A stretch of 64,000 nucleotides of DNA from Phlebopus portentosus (Eukaryota; Basidiomycota; Agaricomycetes; Boletales; Boletinellaceae): NCBI GenBank assembly GCA_037892935.1, contig JAYXKI010000015.1:1-64000 (forward strand), read 5' to 3'. The position numbers and the translations under genes are program-made. Positions 1 to 9,908 of the stretch are shown here, piece after piece. Position 1 is the stretch's first letter. Every line of letters starts with the position of its first letter. A model generated the notes under the pieces. It had not been told where the DNA came from and did no database searches. It saw only the letters and a program-made list of their open reading frames with translations.

Positions 1-1898
1 CTTGGTTTCGTCGTCGCTCAGGCCATGCAGCCCAGAGATAGGCGTGAAATCGTGAAGAAAAGCAGGAGAACTGTTGGCAACGGATGTTCTTTCGCGCTTT
101 ACGGTGAGACGAAGCACGTTCTTGAAGTGATTCTCGGTAATACCTAAAAGCAAGTTGTGCATGGGGTCTACGACTAGTTGTTTGGTCGGATCCCAGTAAG
201 GGAGGCGGAACAGTTCAGAATAACGGACTCCAAAGCAGTCGAAAACTCGATCTTGTAGAGCCGAGGTTGGCGCATCCTTCCATTCCTGAGCCTTTTGTCT
301 CATTTCAAAGACATCGCGACGCGCAGGAGAGTGAGACGGGTTAGCAATATGCTCCCTGTCCACCTTACAAATGGAGCATAAGAATTTGTTGCTCCTATGA
401 CCTGCTAAGGCGGCTACCTTACGCGCGGCAGGTAGGTCACAGACCACACAGATGATCGCAGCCCGGATTAAACGGCCATGCCTGTGCAACGCAGTTCGAG
501 ACAGCCTGACTCCATGATTCCACAGAACTACCATGTCGTCGATGAGCGGTCTTGTATAGGCGTTTATGGCCTCGAGATCGGGCTCGCGAGGCCCTGGTAT
601 TATACCCACGATATGGAGATTTTCTCTTCGAAATCTCATCTCAGGAGGTAAATTGAGACAGGCCAGACTGATTATACCGCAGGACGTAGTTGCGCCTCCG
701 GCTCGATTTCCATGAATATTGAAAAAATCGACGTTCAAGCTGAACGCAAGACGACCTTCCTGTCCTCTATCAAGAAATAGGACATCAGGATCCGGCCCTC
801 GGAAGGATCCAAGGAATGTGCCTCCGAAAATGTCCTCGAGCCTCTGGTGTTGCTTTCCCGCGACTTTCACCGCAGTGGCATCGCAAGCGTTGTCAATGTA
901 ACGCTCCAAGTCCTCGTGGGAGAAAAGTGTTCCGATGTAGTCCAACACAGAATGGTAAACGTAAGGCTGAATTGGCCTCTGTATTACGGTGCCTTTTCTG
1001 CCGACAGAGCAGCGAGTAACGAGATTAGTACCGCAAATTCCGTCGTCTGGGCGTCGTCTGTTTGTACAGGTCTCCGGATACGAAAGTGTAACCAAGTCGA
1101 GCTCATGACGAGGCTCGTACGTCATGTGGCATTTCGAGCAGCTGGCGTAAATCGTCGTCTTGCCGGACAAATTGAACTTTGAAAGTAAGGTGCGCGGGTC
1201 CTTGGGAACTGCGTCTAGTAGCATTTGCTCATGGGAAGTACCTGATCGCGTTCGAATCCTAAGAGCTGAGGAAATCGCGATCTTTACCATGCCGATAATG
1301 ACACTGGTCATATCACGACTAAGCATGAAAATCGCCGAACAGACTATTCCGACAAACATCGTAATTTGCACTAGTTCATCCTCCTCATCGATCAGCGAGG
1401 TAAAATAGGGGTCTAGCAGTACAGTGTCTCTGAGAAAGCAGGTTTAGGTTGGACAGTCCCAGAAAACGCACCACAATTGAGTTCACATTTTGGAATAGAA
1501 TGAGCGACAATGACGTTTCGATCTCGGAGTCCTCGCAATTCTAAAAGCCGGTCGTCGATTAGACTGCATTGTCGATTAATGTCCTGTCTGAGCCTTTTTG
1601 TCTTAGGAAGACCTTGCATCTGATTCGATGAAACGCGCAACTGGCTGACCCTTCCTTCTATAGCCTCAAGTGCGTGGGAATCTGGGATACCCGAATCTAG
1701 GATGCCACGCTGAAAACCGCCCAGTTTTCTGTACTCGGCCTGCAAAGAACGCAAGGTATCTTGGAGCATATCCACTGCAATCGTCGATCGAGCTACTAAG
1801 GATCCTCTGTCGATTTCAGTGCCACGAGTGCAGTCGACCGTCCTGTCCCTAGAATAAGCACTGATGTGCCGTATACTTTGAAAGATTTCTTTGCACGG
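1..1898 (-). pseudogene. Tnp2-family transposase, left copy (interrupted, cut by window edge)
   Basis: This is the reverse complement of about 57590-59425, so it is a second copy of the same Tnp2 transposase gene facing the other way. Tnp2 proteins are the transposases of CACTA/Plavaka-like cut-and-paste DNA elements of fungi and act in the nucleus. The reverse strand reads a zinc-ribbon-like segment (CSKCHMTYEP), the central Tnp2 core (FFNIHGNRAG, CGIISLACLNLP) and a cysteine segment (FLCSICKVDREH) before leaving the window at base 1. This copy keeps 35 nt near 1700-1735 and two T residues that are missing from the right copy. Its N-terminal exon lies beyond element A at 13967-14160. It cannot be functional here because 12 kb of retrotransposon separates the two parts. 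Confidence 0.85.
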
Positions 1899-3526
1899 TG
1901 AAGAGTAAGTCTGAAGCTTGGGAACGTACGGAGTCGTTACGACCAGTTCCGCGGTGTTCCGACTGGTTTCGCTCGGTTTCGACTGGTTTCGCTCGAACGA
2001 GTAGACTTAGCAAGAACGCCATAGTCCAGATGGCACGTGCACCGTTCTTTGATCGGCCATCAAGACGGGAGAATCACGGCATCGAGTTTGCACGCGTCGA
2101 TCACAAGTCTCCGGACCTCGGATCCGCGGTCCAGACAAAGAGATTTGACCCTGCAACCTCGTCCTCAGTCCCTCTCCTTTGTTAAACATCGCAGACTTAC
2201 TTTGTCAGGCTATCCAGAGTCCTTCCGAGTCGTTTCCCCGAGTTCCGCTCCGTTCCGCTCAAAGAGACCCGGTTCCGAAGGTTCCGCACATATTCTGACC
2301 TTTCTATATGCGTCCCCTTTAATCCATTATGCTCTCGTTCCAGACATGCCTAGTATTGTTTCTTTTGACCTATGTGTCCCTTAAACCATTCCTATGCGCT
2401 CCTCTCCTTTGTAGATAGCGATATGCGTTCCCTTTTCCTTATGACGTAGGTTCTCTGACCGCTGGGAGGCTCAGTCTTGGACGTTTAGTATAAATATAGC
2501 ACGACTCTCGTAGTAGAGGGACAGCTTAGTCGGAGCTGAGTGGGAGCTTAGCTTGCAGTTCTCACATCGTCTCAAAGCTTCTCGACCTCTAGTCTACTTG
2601 TTCGTAGTGGACTCTCTCGTCTCTATAGTCTAATATACGACATTTCGTGTTCTGTACAGTCGATCGGTGATCTCTCTTCGCAGTAGAGCCGTTCGTGCGT
2701 TCGTATAGTTCGCCGTCGTCGTATAAAGGCTTCTCTATCTTCTCTCACCCGAAACAAGACCCCCTCACGTGTTTCGATCCGTTTCGCCCGGTTTCGCTCG
2801 TAACCCAGTTACTCTGCGTGCCGCTCGCATTTGGTCTCGCAACACCTTCTCCTCTCCATTGTCGTCGGGAAAGGACACCATATCACCCCTTTCCTCTTGA
2901 CTTTCCACTCTCCGCTTCCTCAAGACCAGCCCGGTGCTATTCCGCATCGTTTCAATCGGAAACGGTCGGTTCTATCGTCCCACACATATCCTTCGATTCT
3001 CTCAGTCCCCTTCCGTCATCGTTTTGCACCTCCATCCCTCGCATCACATTTCGACACACTCAGCAATTGTCCTTCGTCCATCGAATCGCGTTTCGAATCG
3101 TTACGCCGCGTTCCGACACTTTAGACTACGAGTGAGATCGGCTGCAGTCGCTTACCAGTGTGTTAGCACAGTCGATTAGTCACGTTCGGGTTGGTGGTTC
3201 GACTAGCGTAGCTTAGTTAGTTTAGTTCTTGTGCCTTGGGTTAGTCGGCTTTAGTCCAGAGCTCGCAGCTGAGCCGGAGAGTCGATTTTGCCTTTGCACC
3301 GCCACCGTCGATCTCGGGAGAAGTCTACCCTCGGAATTCCTCCTCGAGCGCTTCCCTCATATCCCCGGTTCTCACCAAGCCCTTCCATTGCCTATCCCTA
3401 TTTCCCTCAATTCCTTCGTGCCCTTAGCTCGGGTGTAATTCTCTGCTGATCGTTTGAAGGTATTCTAGGGCAGCCCCTCGAACTATACACTCCCTGTCCG
3501 GCATCAGAACGTCCACAGGAGTTTCA
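1899..3526 (+). repeat. 5' LTR of element A
   Basis: A 1628-bp terminal repeat that matches 12335-13962 at a constant offset of 10436. It starts TGAAGAGTAAG and ends GGAGTTTCA. It carries a TATA box at 2489-2496 and three clusters of GTTYCG at about 10-bp spacing (1946-1991, 2242-2286, 2771-2796). No ATG occurs in any frame downstream of the TATA box. Short open frames inside it are identical in both LTRs only because the LTRs are nearly identical; I do not regard them as genes. Confidence 0.93.
2489..2496 (+). promoter_or_regulatory. TATA box of the element A 5' LTR
   Basis: TATAAATA about 590 bp into the LTR. It would place transcription start near 2515-2525 and so define the U3/R border. 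ATGs are frequent just upstream (for example near 2310, 2330, 2346, 2393, 2422, 2440) and absent downstream, which fits a transcript beginning here. Confidence 0.65.
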
Positions 3527-3528
3527 AG

Positions 3529-3545
3529 TGGAGCCCCCGGCGAGG
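3529..3545 (+). other. Primer binding site candidate of element A
   Basis: Two bases after the 5' LTR the sequence reads TGGAGCCCCCGGCGAG. It starts with TGG, the complement of a tRNA CCA end, at the expected place. The discriminator base would be U, which is typical of tRNA-Cys, but I cannot confirm the tRNA. Bases 3546-3645 are the remaining leader before the open gag frame. Confidence 0.55.
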
Positions 3546-3645
3546 GGGATTTCACTGTCCAACCATTACGAATACCCCGCCAAATTCGTCTAGCAGACGA
3601 GTTACACGTAGCCAATCCGCTCGAGTCCCTGTAGAACATCAGGTT

Positions 3646-5997
3646 TTGCCGCCGACTCGAAGGCCGAGGATTGTCAATCGCAACTTACGTTCCGCTGCGG
3701 AAAACGCGGAACACAGCGAAACACCCTTGCGACAATCCGTTAGCGCCATTCCTTCCAACACCGATTCCCTAGATCATTCCCCATCTACCATCGCCGATTC
3801 AGAACTCCCCAACCTCTCATCTGTGCCAGCTTCCACCCCAGGCTCGCCGAACAGACCAGCTAGCCCGCCTACCAATTACCAACTACCTACCGGAACTCAA
3901 CAGATCTTAGCCAGCGACGCAGCGATAATAGCTCGTCTGTCTGCTAACGCTAACGTATTACAACAACTTACAAATCGACAAACCGCAATGGCGTACCAAC
4001 CGCCCTCGCGTGGGGACAAACGTGCCCCAACGTTTGACGGCTCAGAACCAAAGGAACTCCCTAGGTTCTTCGAAGACGTTGCAGAGATCGCAAGACAGGC
4101 CGCGTGGAACGATAGAGATCACGTCCGGAAGTTCTTGTACTATGCAAAGACCGACGTCGCAGAACTTTGGGAGACTACCGACGAAATTAACGACCCGAAC
4201 CCTGATGTGGAGACGGTGAAGAGAGAGATTATAGCTCTATACCCGAGTCTCACGGCAGGGAAACGCTACTCCAAGGGAGAACTGGAGCATTTGGTCGTAG
4301 AACGGGCGAAGAAAGGGATCAAGAACCGAGAAGACCTAGGCGAATATCATCGAGAATTCGTCAGGCGCTCTAAGTATCTTATAACGAACGGAAAGATCTT
4401 GGAGTCCCAAGCTGACGAGATGTTCCTGATGGGAATTACAGGAGACCTTAGAGAGGCGCTCATTCGTCGTATCGAGATCAAGCTACCAGACCACGATTCG
4501 TCTACGCCTTACAAGATTAAGGACGTGCTCGAACATTCGAATTTCGTGCTGGGAGGAAAGATTGTGGGCAGTTTCGGCAGTAACTTTCCACCCCCAGCTA
4601 CCGGAGAAGCTTCGACAAGTATCGTAAAGAAGGAAGAAGTGGATTTGGCCAAGGTAATGGATACGTTGAAGAGTTTCCAGGTTACGCTCGATGCCCTGAG
4701 CAAAGGGAACGTTCCGCATCGACCAGGGACGGAACGCAGCGAAACCCCGCGAAACCCAGTTTGCAACTTCTGCGGCGAAGCGGGACACTATATTCGATCG
4801 TGTACGAAGGTTCTCGAGTATATCCAAGCCGGAAAGTGCGTCAGGAGCCCGGATGGAAGGATTGTGTTGCCGAACGGCGGTCTCATTACAAGGTCGCTAC
4901 CGGGGAACAATCTCAAAGAACGAATCGATAGCTTTCACGCTAAAGCTCCGGCAACACACACAGTAGGAATGGTCGAGTCGGTCACGCCCGCATATAGCCA
5001 TCAAGCTGGTCCAGCGTACGCATATAGTCACGACGAAGAAGATCAGGACGAGCAGGAAAACTACGACATCGAACGTTTGGAGATTTTGATTAACGAGGCG
5101 AAGAAGAAGGCAGCTGGTGGACGAAGAACGAAGCCAGATGGCATAGAGATCCCTAGAGTTCAGCCTCATAAGAAGGCGCAGGCGAAACCGCAGCCCGCGC
5201 CACCGAGTGGCGCGCGGCCCTCGACAAGGTCACTCCAGTCACCGCAGCAGGACGACATTACCAGGAAATCACAACCCCAGTATAAATACGTCGTACCAAT
5301 AGAAGACTCGAGCGCAGTCTCCAACGTTCTGACTCGTACTCTCGATACCCCTATCACCATCAGCCAACGAGAACTCCTCTCAATCGCCCCGGACGTTAGG
5401 AAACAGATGAAGGAACTGACGACGGCGAAGAGATACAACGCGGCTGAAGTCAAATATGGTGAGGTCGTGGATGATTCACTTACGTTACAAGTTGGGCGTT
5501 TCGCGTCGGAACAAGTCGAAACAGGCGAAACGCTTTCGACGGAGGAAATACTGGCGCTCAGTGGACAAGGCGTTGCCGCAGAGGCATCCATGCCCCTCAG
5601 GACCGTTAGCGCGTTGATTGAAGACACCCTGGAAGTCGAATGTGTGCTCGACCAGGGAGCCGTAGTGTGTCTGCTCCGCGAAGACGTGTGGGAGAAGCTT
5701 CAGATACCCCTATCCCCTGACAAAGGAATGATCCTCGAGACAGCAGACGCAGCTAGGTCATCTACCATTGGCATGATCTCTAATGCGAAGTTCACGATAG
5801 CCGGGATTGACGTTTCGCTCCAAGTGCAAGTCGTTCCGAACGCTCCCTTCCAGGCTTTGTTGGGGAGACCGTTTTTCGCTATTACGGAGTGCGAAACGAA
5901 GGATTACACGTCAGGTGACCAACATATCACCTTAACGGACCCGAACGATCGCAGAAAGCAAAGCAAAGTGGCCACCGGAATTCGAACGATCGCGTGA
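3646..5997 (+). CDS. gag: Gag-protease of retrotransposon A
   Basis: Structural polyprotein of element A, which builds the cytoplasmic virus-like particle. The frame is open from 3646 (TTG), but the first ATG in any frame downstream of the LTR TATA box is the in-frame one at 3988 (MAYQPPSRG), about residue 115. The upstream 114 codons are proline/serine-rich. A capsid-like region with acidic and helical character follows (residues about 125-300). A CCHC knuckle (CNFCGEAGHYIRSC) lies near residue 372. The C-terminus holds a retropepsin-like fold with DQGA in place of the usual DSGA near residue 667, and a flap and hydrophobic segment ending ALLGRPFF near 745. It overlaps pol, which lies in the -1 frame. 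Either residue 1 is a lost ATG in this copy or initiation is at 3988 or non-AUG. Confidence 0.85.
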   Translation: MPPTRRPRIVNRNLRSAAENAEHSETPLRQSVSAIPSNTDSLDHSPSTIADSELPNLSSVPASTPGSPNRPASPPTNYQLPTGTQQILASDAAIIARLSANANVLQQLTNRQTAMAYQPPSRGDKRAPTFDGSEPKELPRFFEDVAEIARQAAWNDRDHVRKFLYYAKTDVAELWETTDEINDPNPDVETVKREIIALYPSLTAGKRYSKGELEHLVVERAKKGIKNREDLGEYHREFVRRSKYLITNGKILESQADEMFLMGITGDLREALIRRIEIKLPDHDSSTPYKIKDVLEHSNFVLGGKIVGSFGSNFPPPATGEASTSIVKKEEVDLAKVMDTLKSFQVTLDALSKGNVPHRPGTERSETPRNPVCNFCGEAGHYIRSCTKVLEYIQAGKCVRSPDGRIVLPNGGLITRSLPGNNLKERIDSFHAKAPATHTVGMVESVTPAYSHQAGPAYAYSHDEEDQDEQENYDIERLEILINEAKKKAAGGRRTKPDGIEIPRVQPHKKAQAKPQPAPPSGARPSTRSLQSPQQDDITRKSQPQYKYVVPIEDSSAVSNVLTRTLDTPITISQRELLSIAPDVRKQMKELTTAKRYNAAEVKYGEVVDDSLTLQVGRFASEQVETGETLSTEEILALSGQGVAAEASMPLRTVSALIEDTLEVECVLDQGAVVCLLREDVWEKLQIPLSPDKGMILETADAARSSTIGMISNAKFTIAGIDVSLQVQVVPNAPFQALLGRPFFAITECETKDYTSGDQHITLTDPNDRRKQSKVATGIRTIA

Positions 5998-8900
5998 GGA
6001 CCACTTCCAAAGGGTTTTCCGCAAGCGTCGAGGAACTGATTGAGAGAAATCGGCGAGACGAGAATGGTAGTAACCAATTGCCGGTTCAGGTATTTTCCTA
6101 TGATTTCGAATTTATTTCACACATGATCCCATCTCTTTTCAACCAACGATTGCCTTATTTATTAAACAAAAATTGCTATACTACTGACAAAGAAGAACGG
6201 TCCTATCGTTCATGTGTTTTAGAAACCCCAGAAGAAGAAGACGCGGCGGTAATGGCTTACAAACGAGTAGCGCAGAAAGTCAGGCCGATCCCGGGAGTCC
6301 TTCCAGAAGAGTACCGGATTGTTCGAAGGCAGCATCCGGATCCGTTGAGAGGGATGCCCGAGATGCCAGTTGTACCGAAGCCGTTCGAACCCACGGGTCG
6401 TGTAACCGCCGAAAGGATGGAAGCACTGAAGATCGACGAGAATACCTTTCTGTGGCCGGCGGAGAGGTTGTTAGTGAAGAATCTAATTATGTTGCAGGAA
6501 GAAGCATTAGCATGGACCGAATCCGAACGCGGAACACTCGATCCGACGTATTTCGACCCGATACGCATTCCCACGATACCGCATATACCGTGGCAGCACA
6601 AGAGCATTCCAATTCCCCCGGGAATTCATGACAAGGCCCTCGAGCTTATTCGAGAGAAGATTCGCAACGGGGTTATTGAACCGTCGAATTCGTCGTATCG
6701 ATCTAGATGGTTTTGCTTGGTAAAGAAAGACAAGGAAACGTTACGATCCATTATCGACTTGCAGGATCTTAATGCGGTTACGGTCAAGGACTCGGCAGTA
6801 CCACCGAACGTCGAAACGATCGCAGAGAGCAGTGGTGGACGAGCTTGTTACACGGAGTTGGATTTATTCGTGGCATTCGATCAAAGAAAGCTGGACGAAC
6901 AATCTCGAGATCTTACTACGTTCCAGACACCCTTGGGAACATTTCGAATGACGGTTCTACCAATGGGATACACCAATTCCTTGCAGATTATGCATAACGA
7001 CGTGGCCTTTATCCTTCAGGACGAGATTCCGCACGTTACGAACCCTTTCGCAGACGATGCGCCCGGTTTAGGTCCGAAATCGCGATACGAGTTACCAGAC
7101 GGTTCGTACGAGACCATACCGGGAAACTCCGAGATTCGTCGTTTCGTGTATGAGCATATATGCGATGTGAACAGAATTTTGCAGCGAATGAAGGCCGTAG
7201 GAGGAACGTTTTCAGGGAAGAAGTTGGTGCCGTGTGTGGAGTCAGCGGTATTCGTTGGACACAAGTTAACGTACCAGGGACGCGAGCCAGACGATTCGAA
7301 AGTGCAGAAGATACGAGATTGGCCGCCATGTAGAACGCTGACGGAAGTCAGAGGATTTCTGGGAACGGTAGGAGTCCTTCGAATTTTCGTCAAGGATTAT
7401 TCGAAACTCGCTCGCCCGTTGTACCGCATGACAAGGAAGAACCAGATTTTCGCGTGGACAGACGAAGAACAGAACGCAATGGACGAACTAAAGCAAGCCG
7501 TTATTCTTTGCCCGGCGCTGTGCGCAATCGACTACGCGTCAGATAACGAAGTAATATTGGCGGTAGACTCGTCCATTATTGGAGTTGGTTGGTATTTAGG
7601 ACAAGAGCACTCGGATGGAAGGCGTAGGATCAATCGTTTCGGTTCTATTAACTGGAATCAGACCCAGGCATCGTATTCACAGCCGAAAATCGAGTTATAC
7701 GGCCTATTTCGAGCACTACACGCGATGCGACTGTATCTCATCGGAGTCCGGAATCTAGTAGTCGAAATGGACGCAGCATACATCAAGGGGATGATCAACA
7801 ATCCCGACCTGCAGCCCAATGCGACCATTAACAGATGGATCGCAGGTATCCTTCTCTTCAGTTTCAAGCTCAGACACATCCCAGCAGCCGATTTCCGGTG
7901 TACCGATGGATTATCCAGACGAAGAGCAGCTGAAGAAGACCCCCCTCCGGATGAAACGTACGAAGACTGGGTAGACGAAACGTACGGTTTTACGATAGAA
8001 GAGCCGGTTTCGACATACCAAGTAGCGCAACAGAGCGGAACACCTAGCGAAACAGCGACCGAGGACCTATTTCCTTCTACGGAATCCGCGAGAAGGAAGG
8101 ATAGCCGCTTAGATGACGTCACGAAGCTAATCACGCATCTCACACGCCCAGACAATCTTAGCGATAGTGGCTATGCGAAGCTAATCAGGTACGCAGCTGA
8201 CTTCTTCGTGAAAGGAGGCCGTCTGTGGAGAAAAGCGCGGAACGGCCGGCACCAAGTCGTAATAGAAGCGAAACGCAGATGGGACCTAGTCAAGCAAGCT
8301 CACGACGATCTAGGACACAAAGGAATTTTCTGCACTCGAATGCGACTGCTGGAGAGATTTTGGTGGCCGTCCTTAGGACAGGACGTGAAGTATTTCGTGC
8401 GCACCTGTCATGAGTGCCAGATACGCCAGACGAAGAATATTCTTATCCCGCCAAACGTACCGGAGGTAGCCCCTCTTTTTCAACGCATCCATATTGACTC
8501 GAAGGTTATGCCGAAATCGAGTGGATTCCGGTATATCGTGCATGCGCGTTGTTCGTTAACCGCGTATCCCGAATTTAGACTTCTTCGAGAAGAAACTGGC
8601 AAGACCGTAGGCCAGTTTATCTTTCAGAACCTTTTGTGTCGATATGGAGCATGCCCCGAAATCGTTACAGATAACGGCACACCATTCATCGCCGCGCTAG
8701 ATTACTTGAAGACGCGGTATCACATCAACCACATTCGGATTTCGTCATACAACTCACGCGCAAATGGATTAGTCGAACGCAGACATTTCGACGTACAGGA
8801 AGCCTTGATTAAAGCTGCAGACGGTAATGACAAGCGTTGGAGTGATCACGCTGACTCGGTATTTTGGGCAGAAAGAATCACGATCAACAGAGCAACAGGA

Positions 8901-9461
8901 ATGTCCCCGTATTACATGGCCCATGGAGTCGAAGCAGTTTTGCCTTTCGACCTCGCAGAAGCAACATACCTGGCACCGCCGCTCGATTTGCCAGTTACGA
9001 CGTCGGAACTCATCGTAATACGTGCGAAACAACTCCAGAAACGTCCAGAAGAGTTGGATCGCGTTGCGAAACTCGTCATGAATGCAAGGCATGCATACGC
9101 GAAGCAGTTCGCCGAGGTGGAGAAGCATAGAATCAAGGACTACGACTTTCAGCCAGGAAGCCTCGTACTCTTGCGAAACACGCGCATCAAGATGGAACTC
9201 AATCGTAAAACGAAACCCCGCTATTTAGGCCCCTACGTGGTAGTTCGACGCACCCAAGGCGGTTCGTATATCGTCGCCGAACTCGATGGAGCGGTTTCAA
9301 AACTCCGAATAGCAGCGTTTCGCCTGGTTCCGTACTTCCCGCGTTCGCATTTGACTGTTCCGGTGACCAAGCTCATTGGATCGGACGAAGATGATGACAT
9401 ACCCGAAATAGAAGATTCGCCAGAGAAATTCCCTGACGATGAGTCCCAAAATTCCGATTAA
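5994..9461 (+). CDS. pol: Pol of retrotransposon A (RT, RNase H, integrase)
   Basis: Replication polyprotein of element A, in the -1 frame relative to gag. The frame is open upstream of 5994 (back to a TGA near 5916), so a Gag-Pol fusion by frameshifting inside an overlap of about 80 nt is likely; the apparent start is GTG. Reverse transcriptase spans about residues 200-370 with FADD as the catalytic box near 352. RNase H follows (AVDSSIIGVGWYLG, about 520-640). The integrase has an HHCC zinc domain (HDDLGH, HECQIRQ) near 768-810 and catalytic residues in HIDSKV, VTDNG and NGLVERRH. A GPY-like module (KPRYLGPYVVVRR) sits before an acidic tail. I see no stop or frameshift, so the copy may be functional. 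Confidence 0.92.
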   Translation: MRTTSKGFSASVEELIERNRRDENGSNQLPVQVFSYDFEFISHMIPSLFNQRLPYLLNKNCYTTDKEERSYRSCVLETPEEEDAAVMAYKRVAQKVRPIPGVLPEEYRIVRRQHPDPLRGMPEMPVVPKPFEPTGRVTAERMEALKIDENTFLWPAERLLVKNLIMLQEEALAWTESERGTLDPTYFDPIRIPTIPHIPWQHKSIPIPPGIHDKALELIREKIRNGVIEPSNSSYRSRWFCLVKKDKETLRSIIDLQDLNAVTVKDSAVPPNVETIAESSGGRACYTELDLFVAFDQRKLDEQSRDLTTFQTPLGTFRMTVLPMGYTNSLQIMHNDVAFILQDEIPHVTNPFADDAPGLGPKSRYELPDGSYETIPGNSEIRRFVYEHICDVNRILQRMKAVGGTFSGKKLVPCVESAVFVGHKLTYQGREPDDSKVQKIRDWPPCRTLTEVRGFLGTVGVLRIFVKDYSKLARPLYRMTRKNQIFAWTDEEQNAMDELKQAVILCPALCAIDYASDNEVILAVDSSIIGVGWYLGQEHSDGRRRINRFGSINWNQTQASYSQPKIELYGLFRALHAMRLYLIGVRNLVVEMDAAYIKGMINNPDLQPNATINRWIAGILLFSFKLRHIPAADFRCTDGLSRRRAAEEDPPPDETYEDWVDETYGFTIEEPVSTYQVAQQSGTPSETATEDLFPSTESARRKDSRLDDVTKLITHLTRPDNLSDSGYAKLIRYAADFFVKGGRLWRKARNGRHQVVIEAKRRWDLVKQAHDDLGHKGIFCTRMRLLERFWWPSLGQDVKYFVRTCHECQIRQTKNILIPPNVPEVAPLFQRIHIDSKVMPKSSGFRYIVHARCSLTAYPEFRLLREETGKTVGQFIFQNLLCRYGACPEIVTDNGTPFIAALDYLKTRYHINHIRISSYNSRANGLVERRHFDVQEALIKAADGNDKRWSDHADSVFWAERITINRATGMSPYYMAHGVEAVLPFDLAEATYLAPPLDLPVTTSELIVIRAKQLQKRPEELDRVAKLVMNARHAYAKQFAEVEKHRIKDYDFQPGSLVLLRNTRIKMELNRKTKPRYLGPYVVVRRTQGGSYIVAELDGAVSKLRIAAFRLVPYFPRSHLTVPVTKLIGSDEDDDIPEIEDSPEKFPDDESQNSD

Positions 9462-9908
9462 ATCATTCATTTCCCTTCATATATGCTCCTTACTTATTTC
9501 GGATTCTCTCTCTCTCCTCTGATCAATTCTAATCTTCCAATTCTCCTTCTATAGTTTCGTCTCTGCTAGCGTGATCCACAATAGGATCTAACGCGTGTAC
9601 TTTTACTTAATACGCAGTTCCGCACGGTTTCGCCGTTCAAAACAGCGGAACGACGGCGAAACGCCTCAATCCACTTCGTATCAGTTTCCTTTCATCCTAT
9701 TCCTTGAATTCTTTGATCTATTCTTCTAGTCATCACTCAGTCTCGCTCGATCACACGAAAATTCACAAAAACCGAAACAAAAATCGTATAAATTAACTAT
9801 AAAAACAACTATGTACAGTACAAGTTATTTTTCTTTTTCTTTTGTCCTTTTCTTTTTCTATTTTACAAAAGTCCGACCAGGACATAGAGCATACACGACG
9901 ATTATACT
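9462..9908. other. Non-coding segment of element A between pol and the antisense gene
   Basis: No gene seen. It is the convergent 3' region of pol (plus) and of the antisense gene (minus). It holds a GTTYCG cluster: two motifs in one orientation (9617, 9627) then two inverted (9646, 9657). A pyrimidine-rich tract at 9825-9865 is purine/A-rich on the reverse strand and could help end the antisense transcript. Confidence 0.6.

Noticed and set aside
2037..3438. Several open frames inside the LTRs of element A, identical at 2037-3438 and 12473-13874
   Set aside because: They are identical only because the LTRs are. They overlap each other in different frames, lack ATG after the TATA box, and show no domain.
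4897..5627. Reverse-strand frames within gag of element A
   Set aside because: Shadow frames of a well-supported coding region, no motif.
9462..9908. Coding extension of pol beyond 9461
   Set aside because: The frame ends with TAA after an acidic tail, and the following sequence is T-rich with many stops.
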